Below, one piece after another: positions 42,875-51,346 of a stretch of 64,000 bases of DNA. The notes beneath the pieces are model-generated. The model made no database searches and was not told the origin of the DNA. It worked only from the letters and a program-made list of their open reading frames with translations. The number at the start of each line of letters is the position of its first letter. Within the stretch, counting starts at the first letter, position 1. The stretch is from Hamadaea tsunoensis DSM 44101 (lineage in GTDB: Bacteria; Actinomycetota; Actinomycetes; Mycobacteriales; Micromonosporaceae): NCBI RefSeq assembly GCF_000428945.1, contig NZ_AUAX01000008.1:248001-312000 (forward strand). The letters run 5' to 3'. A program made the position numbers and the translations under genes.

Positions 42875-43824
42875 GCACCACCGTCCAGGCACCCCCGGCC
42901 ACCGGCCGCCCGGTGATCCCGCACGTCGGCGTACCGGGGCTGCGGCTCGTGCGCAGCGAGATCAGGAAGATCACCACCACCAACGCGTGGTGGCTGTTCG
43001 GCATCGCCTCGTTGGCGTTCACCGCCTTCGCCCTGCTGATCAATACGGCGCAGGCGTCGGACGACATCTCCCATGCGCGGGACACCGCCGAGGTGTTCAA
43101 GCCGGGCCGCGGCCTGAGCCCGGCCGAGATCGCCGAGGCGAAAGCCGCCTTCGCGCAGCAGCACGACCTTCATCTCCAGGTGGTCAACGCGGCCGGCAAC
43201 ATCTTCACCAGCGGCCAGTTCTTCGGCCTGCTGCTCGTGATGCTGCTGGGCGTCCTGGTCATCACGAACGAGTTCCAGTACCAGACGGCGACCGCGACCT
43301 TCATCATGACGCCGCGGCGTACCCGGGTGGTGTTCGGCAAGCTGATCGCCGTCCTCGGCCTCGGGATCGTCTTCTGGCTGGTGGCCCGGATCGTCTCGCT
43401 CGTGGTCGGACTGCTGTTCTTCCACAACCTCGGCCTGACGAACGCGCTGGGCGAGTGGCCGGTCCAGCGGGCGATCATCTTCAACCTGATCGCGTACCTG
43501 CTGTGGGCGCTGCTCGGCTTCGGGCTCGGCACACTGCTGCGCAGCCAGATCGGCTCGGTCGTCACCTCGATGATCGTCTACCTCGTGGGCTTCGTGGGGG
43601 CGATCGGCGTGTTCGGCTTCATCCGGGCCCACCTGATCCACGGGGACTGGGTGCTGACGTCCGCGGTGAGCGTCCCGACGATCGCGTCGGAGGTCATGGT
43701 CACGCCGGAGAAGCTGTATCCGCAGGCCGCGCCGTGGTGGGTCGGCGCGCTCGTCATGCTCGGGTGGTCGGTGGCGGCCGGTGCCGTCGGCATCGTGCTC
43801 AACCGCCGCCGCGACATCAGCTGA
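42871..43824 (+). CDS. ABC-2 transporter permease (paralogue)
   Basis: Membrane partner of 317 aa with about six membrane segments. Compared with the permease at 17385 it has a 27-residue N-terminal extension (VQAPPATGRPVIPHVGVPG) and a longer first external loop (SHARDTAEVFKPGRGLSPAE), while the core VITNEFQYQTATATFIMTPR is shared. The pair is a second copy of the transporter at 16471-18224. Confidence 0.9.
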   Translation: MSTTVQAPPATGRPVIPHVGVPGLRLVRSEIRKITTTNAWWLFGIASLAFTAFALLINTAQASDDISHARDTAEVFKPGRGLSPAEIAEAKAAFAQQHDLHLQVVNAAGNIFTSGQFFGLLLVMLLGVLVITNEFQYQTATATFIMTPRRTRVVFGKLIAVLGLGIVFWLVARIVSLVVGLLFFHNLGLTNALGEWPVQRAIIFNLIAYLLWALLGFGLGTLLRSQIGSVVTSMIVYLVGFVGAIGVFGFIRAHLIHGDWVLTSAVSVPTIASEVMVTPEKLYPQAAPWWVGALVMLGWSVAAGAVGIVLNRRRDIS

Positions 43825-43844
43825 CCCGCCCGGTCGCACCGCGG

Positions 43845-44897
43845 TCAGCCCCGCAGCGGCACGACCAGATAGGCGAGGCCGGCCGGATCGTCCGTGGCCG
43901 CGAAGGAGGTCGGGGCGATGCCGGGCTGGAGGGCGACCGCCACCTCGCCGTCGAACGCCCGCAGCCCGTCCTGGAGATAGTGCGCCTGGTAGGAGGCGGT
44001 CAGCCGGTCGCCCTGGACGTCGGCCTTGACCTCTTCGCGCGACTCCCCGGCCTCCTCCGAGCCCGCCCGGACCACCACCACGCCGTCGGTCGCCTCCAGC
44101 GTCACCGCGGTCGCGAACGCCGCCGCCCGGGCGACGGCGGCGAGCAGGGCCGGCGCGTCGACGGTCAGCGTACACAGTGGAGAGACGGTCAGCAGGCGGT
44201 CGATCTGGGCGTCCGGGAACGGCAGCGCCAGCGACGAGGTGGCCAGGCCGCCGTCGGGCCAGTCCAGCCCGAAGGCGCCGCCGGAGGCCCGCAGCGTCAC
44301 CGGACCGGCGGCGGGAACGCTCCGCACCGCGTCGGCGAGGATCCCGGCCGGCACCAGCACGTCGATCCCCGGCCCCGTGTACGCGACGGCCGCCGAGGCC
44401 ATCCGGAACCGGTCGGTCGCCACCAGGCGCAGTACGCCGTCCGCCGACCGCAGCCGCACACCGGTGAAGATCGGCAGCCCGTCCCGGGAGGCGGCACCGC
44501 AGACGGCGAGGGCGGCCGGCCGCAACCGCTCGGCCGGGACCGTCCCGGCGGCGGCCGGCCAGCCGGGCGCGGGTGCCGGGGCGGGAACGATCGGGAGCGC
44601 GAAGCGGCCGGACGGCGTACGCACGGCCAGCCGGGAGCCCTCGACGGACAGCCGCACCTCGGGCGCCTCGACCCCGGCCAGGACGGTCGCGAAGGATCGG
44701 CGGGGCACGGCGGCGGCACCGGTCGCGTGCACCTGGGCCGCAACCGAGCCGCGGACGCGCAGGTCACCGTCGCCGGCAGCCAGTTCCAGTCCGGTGCCGG
44801 CCGACAGGTGCAGCGGCGCCGCGGACCGCCCGGGCAGCAGCCGGTCGGTACGCGACGCGACACGGGCGAGGGCGGCGGTGGCCACGACGAGGTCCAT
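43845..44897 (-). CDS. DNA polymerase III beta-subunit (sliding clamp) paralogue
   Basis: Protein of 350 aa with the three-domain clamp architecture, weak but continuous: ATAALARVASRTDRLLP at the start, LRVRGSVAAQV, domain 2 near FTGVRLRSADGVLRLVATDR (compare TGVLLEV...VATDGHRLA), and domain 3 ending LAYLVVPLRG in place of the usual MPMR(L). It is shorter and more divergent than a replicative DnaN, and it is not beside dnaA or recF. It may be a specialised clamp or a clamp-like decoy; its role is inferred. ATG 44897 is supported by TAGGGT 7 nt upstream. Confidence 0.75.
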   Translation of the reverse strand: MDLVVATAALARVASRTDRLLPGRSAAPLHLSAGTGLELAAGDGDLRVRGSVAAQVHATGAAAVPRRSFATVLAGVEAPEVRLSVEGSRLAVRTPSGRFALPIVPAPAPAPGWPAAAGTVPAERLRPAALAVCGAASRDGLPIFTGVRLRSADGVLRLVATDRFRMASAAVAYTGPGIDVLVPAGILADAVRSVPAAGPVTLRASGGAFGLDWPDGGLATSSLALPFPDAQIDRLLTVSPLCTLTVDAPALLAAVARAAAFATAVTLEATDGVVVVRAGSEEAGESREEVKADVQGDRLTASYQAHYLQDGLRAFDGEVAVALQPGIAPTSFAATDDPAGLAYLVVPLRG

Positions 44898-44904
44898 GCC
44901 GCGG

Positions 44905-44910
44905 ACCCTA
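44905..44910 (-). promoter_or_regulatory. Leaderless -10 box of the clamp paralogue
   Basis: TAGGGT on the minus strand, 7 nt before ATG 44897; it lies just beyond the upstream M24 gene stop (44919). Confidence 0.4.
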
Positions 44911-44918
44911 GCCACCGC

Positions 44919-46031
44919 CTACGACACTATCGCCAGATCCCGCGGCGAGTTGTTGAACCGGGCGCCGCCGGTCTCCGTCACCGTGACGATGTCCTCGATG
45001 CGTACGCCGAACCGCCCGCTCAGGTACACGCCCGGCTCGATCGAGAAGCACATGCCGGGCACGAGCGGCCGCTCCTCGCCTTCGACGATGTAGGGCGGCT
45101 CGTGCGTACTCATGCCGATGCCGTGGCCGGTCCGGTGGATGAAGTGGTCGCCGAAGCCCGCGTCGCGGATCACCGCCCGGGCGACGCGGTCGATCTCCTG
45201 GCTCGGTACGCCCGGCCGGACCGCCTCGAACGCGGCCTGCTGGGCCCGGCGTACGACGGCGTGCACCTCGGCCACCTCGGCGGACGGCTCCCCGACCGAC
45301 ACCGTACGCGTGGTGTCCGATCCGTAGCCCTGGTAGGAGCCGCCGAAGTCGAGGACGATCGCGTCCCCCTCGGCGATGACCCGGTCGCCGGGCCGGTGGT
45401 GCGGGTTGGCGCCGTTGGGCCCGGAGCACACGAGCGTGAAGTCCACCGAGGAGTGCCCGTGCTCGACGAGCGCCCGCCCGAGATCGGCGGCGACCTGCAG
45501 TTCGGTGCGGCCCGCGAAGCGTACGCCCAGGATGTCGGCGAACGCGGCGTCGGCGGCGGCCCCCGCGGCGGCGAGGCGCGCGAGCTCGGCGTCGTCCTTG
45601 ACCGCGCGGAGCATGGGCAGGGCCCGGGTCATCGACGTGTACGCGACGCCCGGCGCCGCGGCCTGCAGCCCGAGCAGGTGCAGCGACCAGGCCGAGTCGG
45701 AGATCGCGAAGCCGCCGGTGCCCGGCAGGATCTGCGCGGCGACGGCGTAGGGATCGCGGCCGTCGGGCCAGTCGACGAGCCGCAGCTGCGAGCCGCCGGG
45801 GCATTTCTCGGCGTCCGGGCGTTCGAGCCGCGGGACGACGAGGACGGGTTCGGCGCCGGTGGAGACGATGAGCGCGGTGAGCCGCTCGTTGATCGGCGGC
45901 TCGTACCCGCACAGGTAGGCGAGGTCCGGGCCGGGCGTGACGATCAGCCCGTCCAGGCCGGCGCCGGCCGCCGCGCGGGCGACCCTCTCCATGCGCAGCG
46001 CGAAGTCGTCGGCGGTGAACGGCGCGCCCAT
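44919..46031 (-). CDS. Xaa-Pro aminopeptidase family (M24) peptidase
   Basis: Cytoplasmic pita-bread metallopeptidase of 370 aa. A creatinase-like N-terminal domain is followed by the M24 domain with its five metal ligands: Asp in IVLDFGGSYQGY, Asp in GSDTTRT, His in HRTGHGIGMSTHEPPY, Glu in CFSIEPGVY and Glu in VRIEDIV. It would cleave Xaa-Pro dipeptides or an N-terminal residue before proline. GGGAGGT lies 6-7 nt before ATG 46031. Followed 21 bp later by the clamp paralogue. Confidence 0.9.
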   Translation of the reverse strand: MGAPFTADDFALRMERVARAAAGAGLDGLIVTPGPDLAYLCGYEPPINERLTALIVSTGAEPVLVVPRLERPDAEKCPGGSQLRLVDWPDGRDPYAVAAQILPGTGGFAISDSAWSLHLLGLQAAAPGVAYTSMTRALPMLRAVKDDAELARLAAAGAAADAAFADILGVRFAGRTELQVAADLGRALVEHGHSSVDFTLVCSGPNGANPHHRPGDRVIAEGDAIVLDFGGSYQGYGSDTTRTVSVGEPSAEVAEVHAVVRRAQQAAFEAVRPGVPSQEIDRVARAVIRDAGFGDHFIHRTGHGIGMSTHEPPYIVEGEERPLVPGMCFSIEPGVYLSGRFGVRIEDIVTVTETGGARFNNSPRDLAIVS

Positions 46032-46046
46032 GCGGACCTCCCGTGG

Positions 46047-46088
46047 TCGTCAGCAGGCACTGTCGTCAGCAGGAGCTGTCGTCAGCAG
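46047..46088. repeat. Three short tandem repeats
   Basis: The unit gtcgtcagcagg occurs three times, about 15 bp apart, between the M24 gene start and the stop of the secreted-protein gene; the last copy carries that stop codon. Confidence 0.6.
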
Positions 46089-46639
46089 GCGCCGAACCCC
46101 GTCTCGAACAGGCGCCGGACATCCACAGCGTAGCCCGCCACCTCCTTCTTCACCGTCTGTCCGTCGTGCAGGAACAGGAAGGCCCGGTCGCCGTTCTCGA
46201 CGAGGATGCCCGGATACGTGTGGCTGCCGGCCGGCGGGCTCAGCTCGACCTCGTTCGCGTAGGCGGTCCGCACCGCGCCGACCGCGCTGCCCTCGGCGAT
46301 GCCCTCCGGCGTGTGCAGCGGCGCGTGGGCCCACAGCAGGACCAGCTTGCCGTCCCGGAAGACCGGCCCGGCCCCGGCCACGTCGGCGAACGGCTGGTTG
46401 CAGCCCTGCTGTGGGCTCAGCCCATGCCGCGCGACGAGGTCGGCCTTCGCGGTGCCGAACGTGATGCCGTCCACGCCGTCGAAGGTCACGGTCCGCTCGT
46501 CCAGCGGGGCGGCGGCCGCCGCGGCGCGCGGCCGGTCCCGGCCGTCGCCCAGCAGCAGCCCCGCCACCACGGCGAGCGCCGCGAGGCAGCTCATTGCCGC
46601 CGTCGCCGCGATCGTGCCCCGTCCGTGCGTGTCGCGCAT
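46082..46639 (-). CDS. Hypothetical exported protein
   Basis: Protein of 185 aa. One N-terminal hydrophobic segment (AATAAMSCLAALAVVAGLLL) serves as signal or anchor. The outside part contains ITFGTAKADLVARHGLSPQQ and WAHAPLHTPEGIAEGSAVGA, and ends FGAC. The pattern of an early GxxxxDxxxxxG strand and a paired Cys resembles small secreted beta-domains seen in actinobacteria; I recognise no family. GGGGGAAG lies about 9 nt before ATG 46639. Confidence 0.7.
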   Translation of the reverse strand: MRDTHGRGTIAATAAMSCLAALAVVAGLLLGDGRDRPRAAAAAAPLDERTVTFDGVDGITFGTAKADLVARHGLSPQQGCNQPFADVAGAGPVFRDGKLVLLWAHAPLHTPEGIAEGSAVGAVRTAYANEVELSPPAGSHTYPGILVENGDRAFLFLHDGQTVKKEVAGYAVDVRRLFETGFGAC

Positions 46640-46746
46640 CGTCGTCTTCCCCCGTCCGCGACCCCCCGTTGGGCCCGCGCAAGGCCACCACCTTACATAA
46701 CGTGACGACTCATGTCGCAAGAGTGACGACCGAATCCGCGTGCTAC

Positions 46747-47412
46747 CTACCCGGAAAGACGGGAAAGCGCCGTCTGGGCGATATGCTGCGCCGCCGCCGC
46801 CAGCACCGCCGGCTGTCCACCGGGAACATCCAGCCGTACGCCGAGGACGAGGTTGCCGTCGCGTACCCAGATCATGGCCAGGCCGGTCGGGGCGGTGAAA
46901 CCGGTCGCGGCCTCGCCGAGCGCCGGAATCGCCGCCGTGTCGACGTTCGCGGGCGGGTGGGCGGTCGTGTCGGCGTACCGGGCGGTGGCGGCGTCGGCCC
47001 GGGCGAAGACGAGGGCGCTGACGGTCAGCCGCACCCCGTCCGCGTGCCGGTCGCAGGTGTACGCGACGTAGCCCGTCTTGTCGCTGTGGTCGCCGGCCGG
47101 TGGCGCCTGTGAACCGCCGAACGGGTCGGCGAGGGTGAAGTCGACGGCCGCGCACAGGTTGCCGCGTACCGAGTGGACACGGGGATCGCTCTCGGATCCG
47201 GGGCTCGCCGGCGCGCTGGTTCCAGGGCTCGGCGTGGCGTTCGCCTGGCTGCTCGGGGCGGTCGAGTCGATGGTCGCGGGGCTGGGGCTCGTTCCGGCCG
47301 CGGTCACCCCGGGATGGCGGACCACCAGGACGATCACGAGGAACCCGGCGGCCAGCCCCGCGGCGGCCACCAGCGCGACGCCGAGCTTGCGACGCGTACC
47401 GAGGTCGGGCAT
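46747..47412 (-). CDS. Hypothetical membrane-anchored protein
   Basis: Protein of 221 aa. A basic start (MPDLGTRRK) precedes one membrane segment LGVALVAAAGLAAGFLVIVL, then a Ser/Thr/Pro linker (about residues 38-75) and an external domain with two Cys (NLCAAVDF, YTCDRHADG) that may form a disulphide. Family unknown; it resembles DUF3558-like wall proteins in layout only. GGGAGGT lies about 6 nt before ATG 47412. Confidence 0.7.
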   Translation of the reverse strand: MPDLGTRRKLGVALVAAAGLAAGFLVIVLVVRHPGVTAAGTSPSPATIDSTAPSSQANATPSPGTSAPASPGSESDPRVHSVRGNLCAAVDFTLADPFGGSQAPPAGDHSDKTGYVAYTCDRHADGVRLTVSALVFARADAATARYADTTAHPPANVDTAAIPALGEAATGFTAPTGLAMIWVRDGNLVLGVRLDVPGGQPAVLAAAAQHIAQTALSRLSG

Positions 47413-47435
47413 CGGGGCACCTCCCGGCGATCCGG

Positions 47436-47467
47436 CCGCCCGCGCCCTCCACGGAGGACGCGGGCGG
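47436..47467 (-). terminator. Terminator of the chitosanase gene
   Basis: CCGCCCGCG-c-CCTCC (47436-47450) pairs with GGAGG-a-CGCGGGCGG (47453-47467), a 2-nt loop, 19 bp beyond the chitosanase stop. Confidence 0.75.
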
Positions 47468-47485
47468 TACTTCGGGATCAGTGTG

Positions 47486-48979
47486 TCAGTTGTTGCTGAG
47501 GAACGTCGATGCCAGCGACTGGCCGAGCGTCACGGCGTTCGTGTGGTTCTCGATCGGCGAGACCCGCTGCGAACCCTGGAACACGATGTAGGTGACCCCG
47601 GAATCGGTGCCGCCGTTGCTCGGGTCCGGGTTGATGCCCAGGTCGCTCGCCGTCTTGTAACTCGACTCGCCGATGATCGCCGTGGGTCCGGTGTCACCGA
47701 CCACCGCGTACTCCACCTGGTTGTTGTAGATGACGGCCACCACGGTGCCGCAGCCGATCGAGTAGTTGCGGTAGTCCCAGATGCTGCTGGCGCTCGGCAC
47801 CACCACGTACGGCAGGTTCGCCGCGTTCAGCGGGCTGTCGCCCGAGGTGTGGCAGAAGGTGTCCGCCTGGAAGCAGCAGTCGGTGTTCTCGTTGCACTGC
47901 GTCGTGCGTACGCCGTCGCAGTCGATGTCCATGTCGCCCTTCCAGAACACCGCTCCGGTCTTCTGGCAGACGGCGACGGTGGCGGTCGCGACGTCCTCGT
48001 CCGTCTTGTACTTGCCGTTGGAGATCTGGTTGCAGGTGCTCACCTTGGCCAGCAGCTGCGCGGCCGTCGGGGCGCCGCCGCCACCGCCGCCCGCGGTGAG
48101 GTTGATCCGGTCGAGGTTGGGGCCGCCGTTGGCGGTCGTCGCGGTCGCCCGGATCGTGTTCGACCCGGCGTTGAGCGTGGCGGTCACCGTCGCCGTGGCC
48201 CACGTGTCCCAGGTGGACGTGGAGTTGAACGCGACGCTCGTCGCCACGTTCACGCCGTTGACCGCGATGGTCATCGGCCGGTTGACGGTGGTGCCGTTGG
48301 CGTAGCGCAGCACGATGTTCGTGCTGCCGGCGTTCGCCGCCGACACCGCGAACTGCACGTAGCTGCCGGTCGCGTTGTCGTAGTTGACGAACCCGGTCCC
48401 GGTGAACCCGGTGTGGTTGGACTCCACCACGCCCTGGGAGATCGCGGCGTCCTCGGCCTGGTACTCGGTGGCCGGGGGCGGCGTACTCGCGACCTCGAAG
48501 TCGACGTAGTCGAGATTGGCGTTGCCGTCGGCGGTGGTCGCGGTGACCCGGATCGTGTTCGACCCGGCGTTCACGGTCGCCGTGATCGTGTCGGTGGTCC
48601 AGGTGTCCCAGCTGCCCGTGCCGTTGAAGGCGTGGGCGGCCGACACCGTGGTCCCGTTCACGGCGATGTCCGCGGCCCGGTTGGCCGCGGTCCCGTTGGC
48701 GTAGCGGATGGCGATCGTGGCGCTGCCCGCCGTGGCCGCGTCGACCGTGAACTGCGTGTAGCTTCCGGCGATGTTGGTGCCGTCGACGAAGCCGGTCCCG
48801 GAGTATCCGGTGTGGTTGGTAGCGACCGCTCCCTGGGAGATGGTCGCGTTCTCCGCCTCGTAGCGCGTGGGCGCGGCGCTCGCGGGCGAGGCGGGCAGGA
48901 GCATGCTGAGCGCCAGGCCGGCCGTCGCCACAGCGGCGGTGACCAGGCGCGGAGCGCGGGGGGATCTCTTGACGAGCAC
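47486..48979 (-). CDS. Secreted GH75 chitosanase with two CBM35-like domains
   Basis: Extracellular endo-chitosanase of 497 aa. Signal peptide to about ASA at residue 35. Two carbohydrate-binding modules of CBM35/6 type follow (about 38-165, RYEAENATISQGAVATNHTG, and 170-297, EYQAEDAAISQGVVESNHTG). The GH75 domain covers about 305-497, with the acidic pair Asp429 in VGDTGP and Glu438 in AIIGESS. GTG 48979 has AGGAGGAG about 6 nt upstream. A 23-bp palindrome at 49002-49024 is the likely control site. Confidence 0.92.
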   Translation of the reverse strand: MLVKRSPRAPRLVTAAVATAGLALSMLLPASPASAAPTRYEAENATISQGAVATNHTGYSGTGFVDGTNIAGSYTQFTVDAATAGSATIAIRYANGTAANRAADIAVNGTTVSAAHAFNGTGSWDTWTTDTITATVNAGSNTIRVTATTADGNANLDYVDFEVASTPPPATEYQAEDAAISQGVVESNHTGFTGTGFVNYDNATGSYVQFAVSAANAGSTNIVLRYANGTTVNRPMTIAVNGVNVATSVAFNSTSTWDTWATATVTATLNAGSNTIRATATTANGGPNLDRINLTAGGGGGGAPTAAQLLAKVSTCNQISNGKYKTDEDVATATVAVCQKTGAVFWKGDMDIDCDGVRTTQCNENTDCCFQADTFCHTSGDSPLNAANLPYVVVPSASSIWDYRNYSIGCGTVVAVIYNNQVEYAVVGDTGPTAIIGESSYKTASDLGINPDPSNGGTDSGVTYIVFQGSQRVSPIENHTNAVTLGQSLASTFLSNN

Positions 48980-49001
48980 TGACAGCTCCTCCTGTCCGAC
49001 T

Positions 49002-49024
49002 GTTAGTAAGCTTGACTTACTGAC
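49002..49024. promoter_or_regulatory. Probable operator of the chitosanase gene
   Basis: GTTAGTAAG cttga CTTACTGAC, 9-bp arms with one mismatch. It shares the outer GTTAG with the CsnR chitosanase operator of Streptomyces as I remember it; no regulator gene adjoins. Confidence 0.5.
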
Positions 49025-49095
49025 GTACGCCGATCGATGCTAGACGCCGCCGGATCGGCCGGTCAAGAGGAGTCCACAACGGACGAAAAAGCCGC

Positions 49096-50652
49096 TCAGC
49101 CTTGCTGCGGCGGCGGATTGCCCTGCCCATCGGGCTGGGGCGCGCCGGCCGGTGGGGGCGGCGGGCGGAAGCTCACGTGCACGAGGTCGAACAGCGAGGT
49201 GCTGGGCTGGAAGTCGAGCTCGTCGGTGGCCCAGTACACGACGAAGGTGTTCACCGGATGCACGACGACCAGCGCGTCGGCGTGCCGGCGCCGCTCGGCC
49301 GAGCCGAACGTGAACTCCCACAGCACCGACGGCGGCCCGTACGTCAGCCGCTTGACGCCGACGCTCTCGTACGCCGGCAGCCGCCCCGTGCCCAGCAGCC
49401 GCCGCTCTTCGTCGCGGGCGGCCATGCCCGGATCCTGCTTCGGCGGCCCGGCCGGGTCGACGGCCAGCACCCGGCCGCCCCGGGGATCGGAGAAGCACTG
49501 CGTCGAGCCGTCGCTCCAGTGCTTCCAGCCGACCGGCACGGCGATCCAGAAGCCGGTGGGGCCGGCGTACCAGGTCCAGTCGCGGGGCGGCATCCAGTTG
49601 CCGGGCGCTCCCGCCATGGACGTCTTCGTCACCAACTCGGTGATCGTCGCCGGCTGCTCGCACCCCAGTACGCCCAGCGGGACCGTCACCGCGGCCGGGC
49701 TGTTCGATGTGGACGGCGTACCGGTGGAGCCGAGGTGGTTGGCCGCGACGGCCGCCGTGCTGACGAGGATCGCCGCCACGGCCGTCGTCATGACGATCAG
49801 CCGGCGGTGCCGGCGGATCGCCCCGGCCGCGGGGGACGAGCCGGCCGCCACCGACTTCAGGATCCGCTCCACCTCGGCGGGGGCCATCCGCTGGCGGGGG
49901 TCGCGCCGCAGCAGGCCCTCGATCACGGGCTTGAGCGCACCGGCCCGGGTCACCGGGTTCGGCGGCTCGGTCGCCAGGGCGGTCAGCGTCTCGACGACCG
50001 TCTTGCGGCCATAGGGCGTACGCCCTTCGACCGCCGCGTACAGGGTGGCGCCCAGCGACCACATGTCGGCGTCCGGAGTGGACACACCCCGGCGGGCGCG
50101 CTCGGGCGCGAGGTACTGCGGCGTCGCGATCAGGCCCGGCCGGCTGACGGCGTTGTCGGTGTCGAGCGAGGCGAGGCCGAAGTCGGTGAGCACCACCCGG
50201 CCGTCGGTGCCGATGAGCACGTTGTGCGGCTTGACGTCGCGGTGCAGTACGCCGGCCGCGTGCGCGGAGCGCAGCGCGTCCAGGACGGCGAGGCCGATGC
50301 CCGCCACCCGTTCGGGCGCCAGCGGTCCCTCCTCCTCCAGCACCGCCTGCAGCGAGCGGGACTGCACGTACTCCATGACGATCCACGGCCACTGCTCGGT
50401 GTGCACGACGTCGTAGATCTTGACGACGTTCGCGTGGTTGAGCCGGGCCGCGGCCCGCGCCTCGCGCAGGGTCAGCTCCCGCAGCTCGCCGCGCTCGGCC
50501 TCGGTCAGCCACTTCGGCGGCACGACCTCCTTGATCGCCACGTCGCGGTGCAGCAGCTCGTCGCGGGCCAGCCAGACCCGGCCCATGCCACCGCTGCCGA
50601 CGGAGCGCCGCAGCACGTACCGCCCGGCGATCAGGGCCTGCTCAACCGTCAT
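49096..50652 (-). CDS. Membrane-anchored Ser/Thr protein kinase
   Basis: PknB-type kinase of 518 aa. Catalytic domain about residues 10-265: glycine loop GSGGMGRV, Lys41 in [14 protein letters not shown] with Asp139, DFG 157-159 and the activation segment ending TPQYLAPE. A membrane segment follows at about 285-305 ([20 protein letters not shown]), then an external domain of about 200 residues from [13 protein letters not shown] with no PASTA repeats. The C-terminus is Pro/Gly/Gln-rich. It lies 61 bp after the sortase gene. GAAGAG lies 6 nt before ATG 50652. Confidence 0.92.
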   Translation of the reverse strand: MTVEQALIAGRYVLRRSVGSGGMGRVWLARDELLHRDVAIKEVVPPKWLTEAERGELRELTLREARAAARLNHANVVKIYDVVHTEQWPWIVMEYVQSRSLQAVLEEEGPLAPERVAGIGLAVLDALRSAHAAGVLHRDVKPHNVLIGTDGRVVLTDFGLASLDTDNAVSRPGLIATPQYLAPERARRGVSTPDADMWSLGATLYAAVEGRTPYGRKTVVETLTALATEPPNPVTRAGALKPVIEGLLRRDPRQRMAPAEVERILKSVAAGSSPAAGAIRRHRRLIVMTTAVAAILVSTAAVAANHLGSTGTPSTSNSPAAVTVPLGVLGCEQPATITELVTKTSMAGAPGNWMPPRDWTWYAGPTGFWIAVPVGWKHWSDGSTQCFSDPRGGRVLAVDPAGPPKQDPGMAARDEERRLLGTGRLPAYESVGVKRLTYGPPSVLWEFTFGSAERRRHADALVVVHPVNTFVVYWATDELDFQPSTSLFDLVHVSFRPPPPPAGAPQPDGQGNPPPQQG

Positions 50653-50713
50653 GGCCGCTCTTCGGGGGTGTCGGGGGGTGAGAACTCCACCGTAGACCAC
50701 TCATGGGCATACC

Positions 50714-51346
50714 TCAGCCCTGCCCGGACGTTGTTCTGGCCAAGGTCGCGTACACGACAAAGTTGTCCACATAGGAACCCTCCGCCCGGTCGAAGGTCCC
50801 CCCGCACGTGATGAGGCGAAGCTGGGCGTCCGGCGTCGGACCGTAGACCGCGTGGGTGGGGAACGCCGTCTTGGCGTACCGGCCGGTGGCGGTGACCACG
50901 AACCGCAGCCAGGCGTCGCCGCGCTGCACCTCGACGGCGTCTCCCGCGCGCAGCCGGCTGAGCTCGTAGAAGACGGCCCGGCCCAGCCGCGAGTCGATGT
51001 GCCCGGCGATGACCGCGGGCCCCGCGTCACCGGGGACGGTCCCGTCGGCGAACCAGCCGGCCTCGGCGTACTCCACGGGGGCCTGCAGAGCGCCGGTGTG
51101 ATCCAGGTGCAGGGCCTCCAGCGGGCTGTCCACGCCGATCGCCGCGATGCGCAGGCGCCGCGGCCCGGTCCCGCCCGGCGCGCCCACCGGCAGCTCACCG
51201 GGGCGCGCGGGCCCGGCCAGCCAGCCCACGAAGGGCACCTGCCGGGCCAGGCCCGCGCGCACCAGCCCCGCCGCACCCCCCGCGGCGAGAGCGGCCACGG
51301 CGGCCAGCGCCGCGACCGCGAGGCGGGCTCGCGACCGCCGGTTCAC
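50714..51346 (-). CDS. Class E/F sortase-type transpeptidase
   Basis: Membrane-anchored protein of 210 aa. One N-terminal segment (ARLAVAALAAVAALAAGGAA) is followed by a short external sortase domain with His in AGHIDS, Cys in LITCGGTF and Arg in FDRAEGSY, the expected triad. GTG 51346 overlaps the stop of the DUF4397 gene by 4 bp, so the two are translated together, and the DUF4397 protein is its probable substrate or partner. No LPxTG motif is visible in that protein. Confidence 0.88.
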   Translation of the reverse strand: MNRRSRARLAVAALAAVAALAAGGAAGLVRAGLARQVPFVGWLAGPARPGELPVGAPGGTGPRRLRIAAIGVDSPLEALHLDHTGALQAPVEYAEAGWFADGTVPGDAGPAVIAGHIDSRLGRAVFYELSRLRAGDAVEVQRGDAWLRFVVTATGRYAKTAFPTHAVYGPTPDAQLRLITCGGTFDRAEGSYVDNFVVYATLARTTSGQG

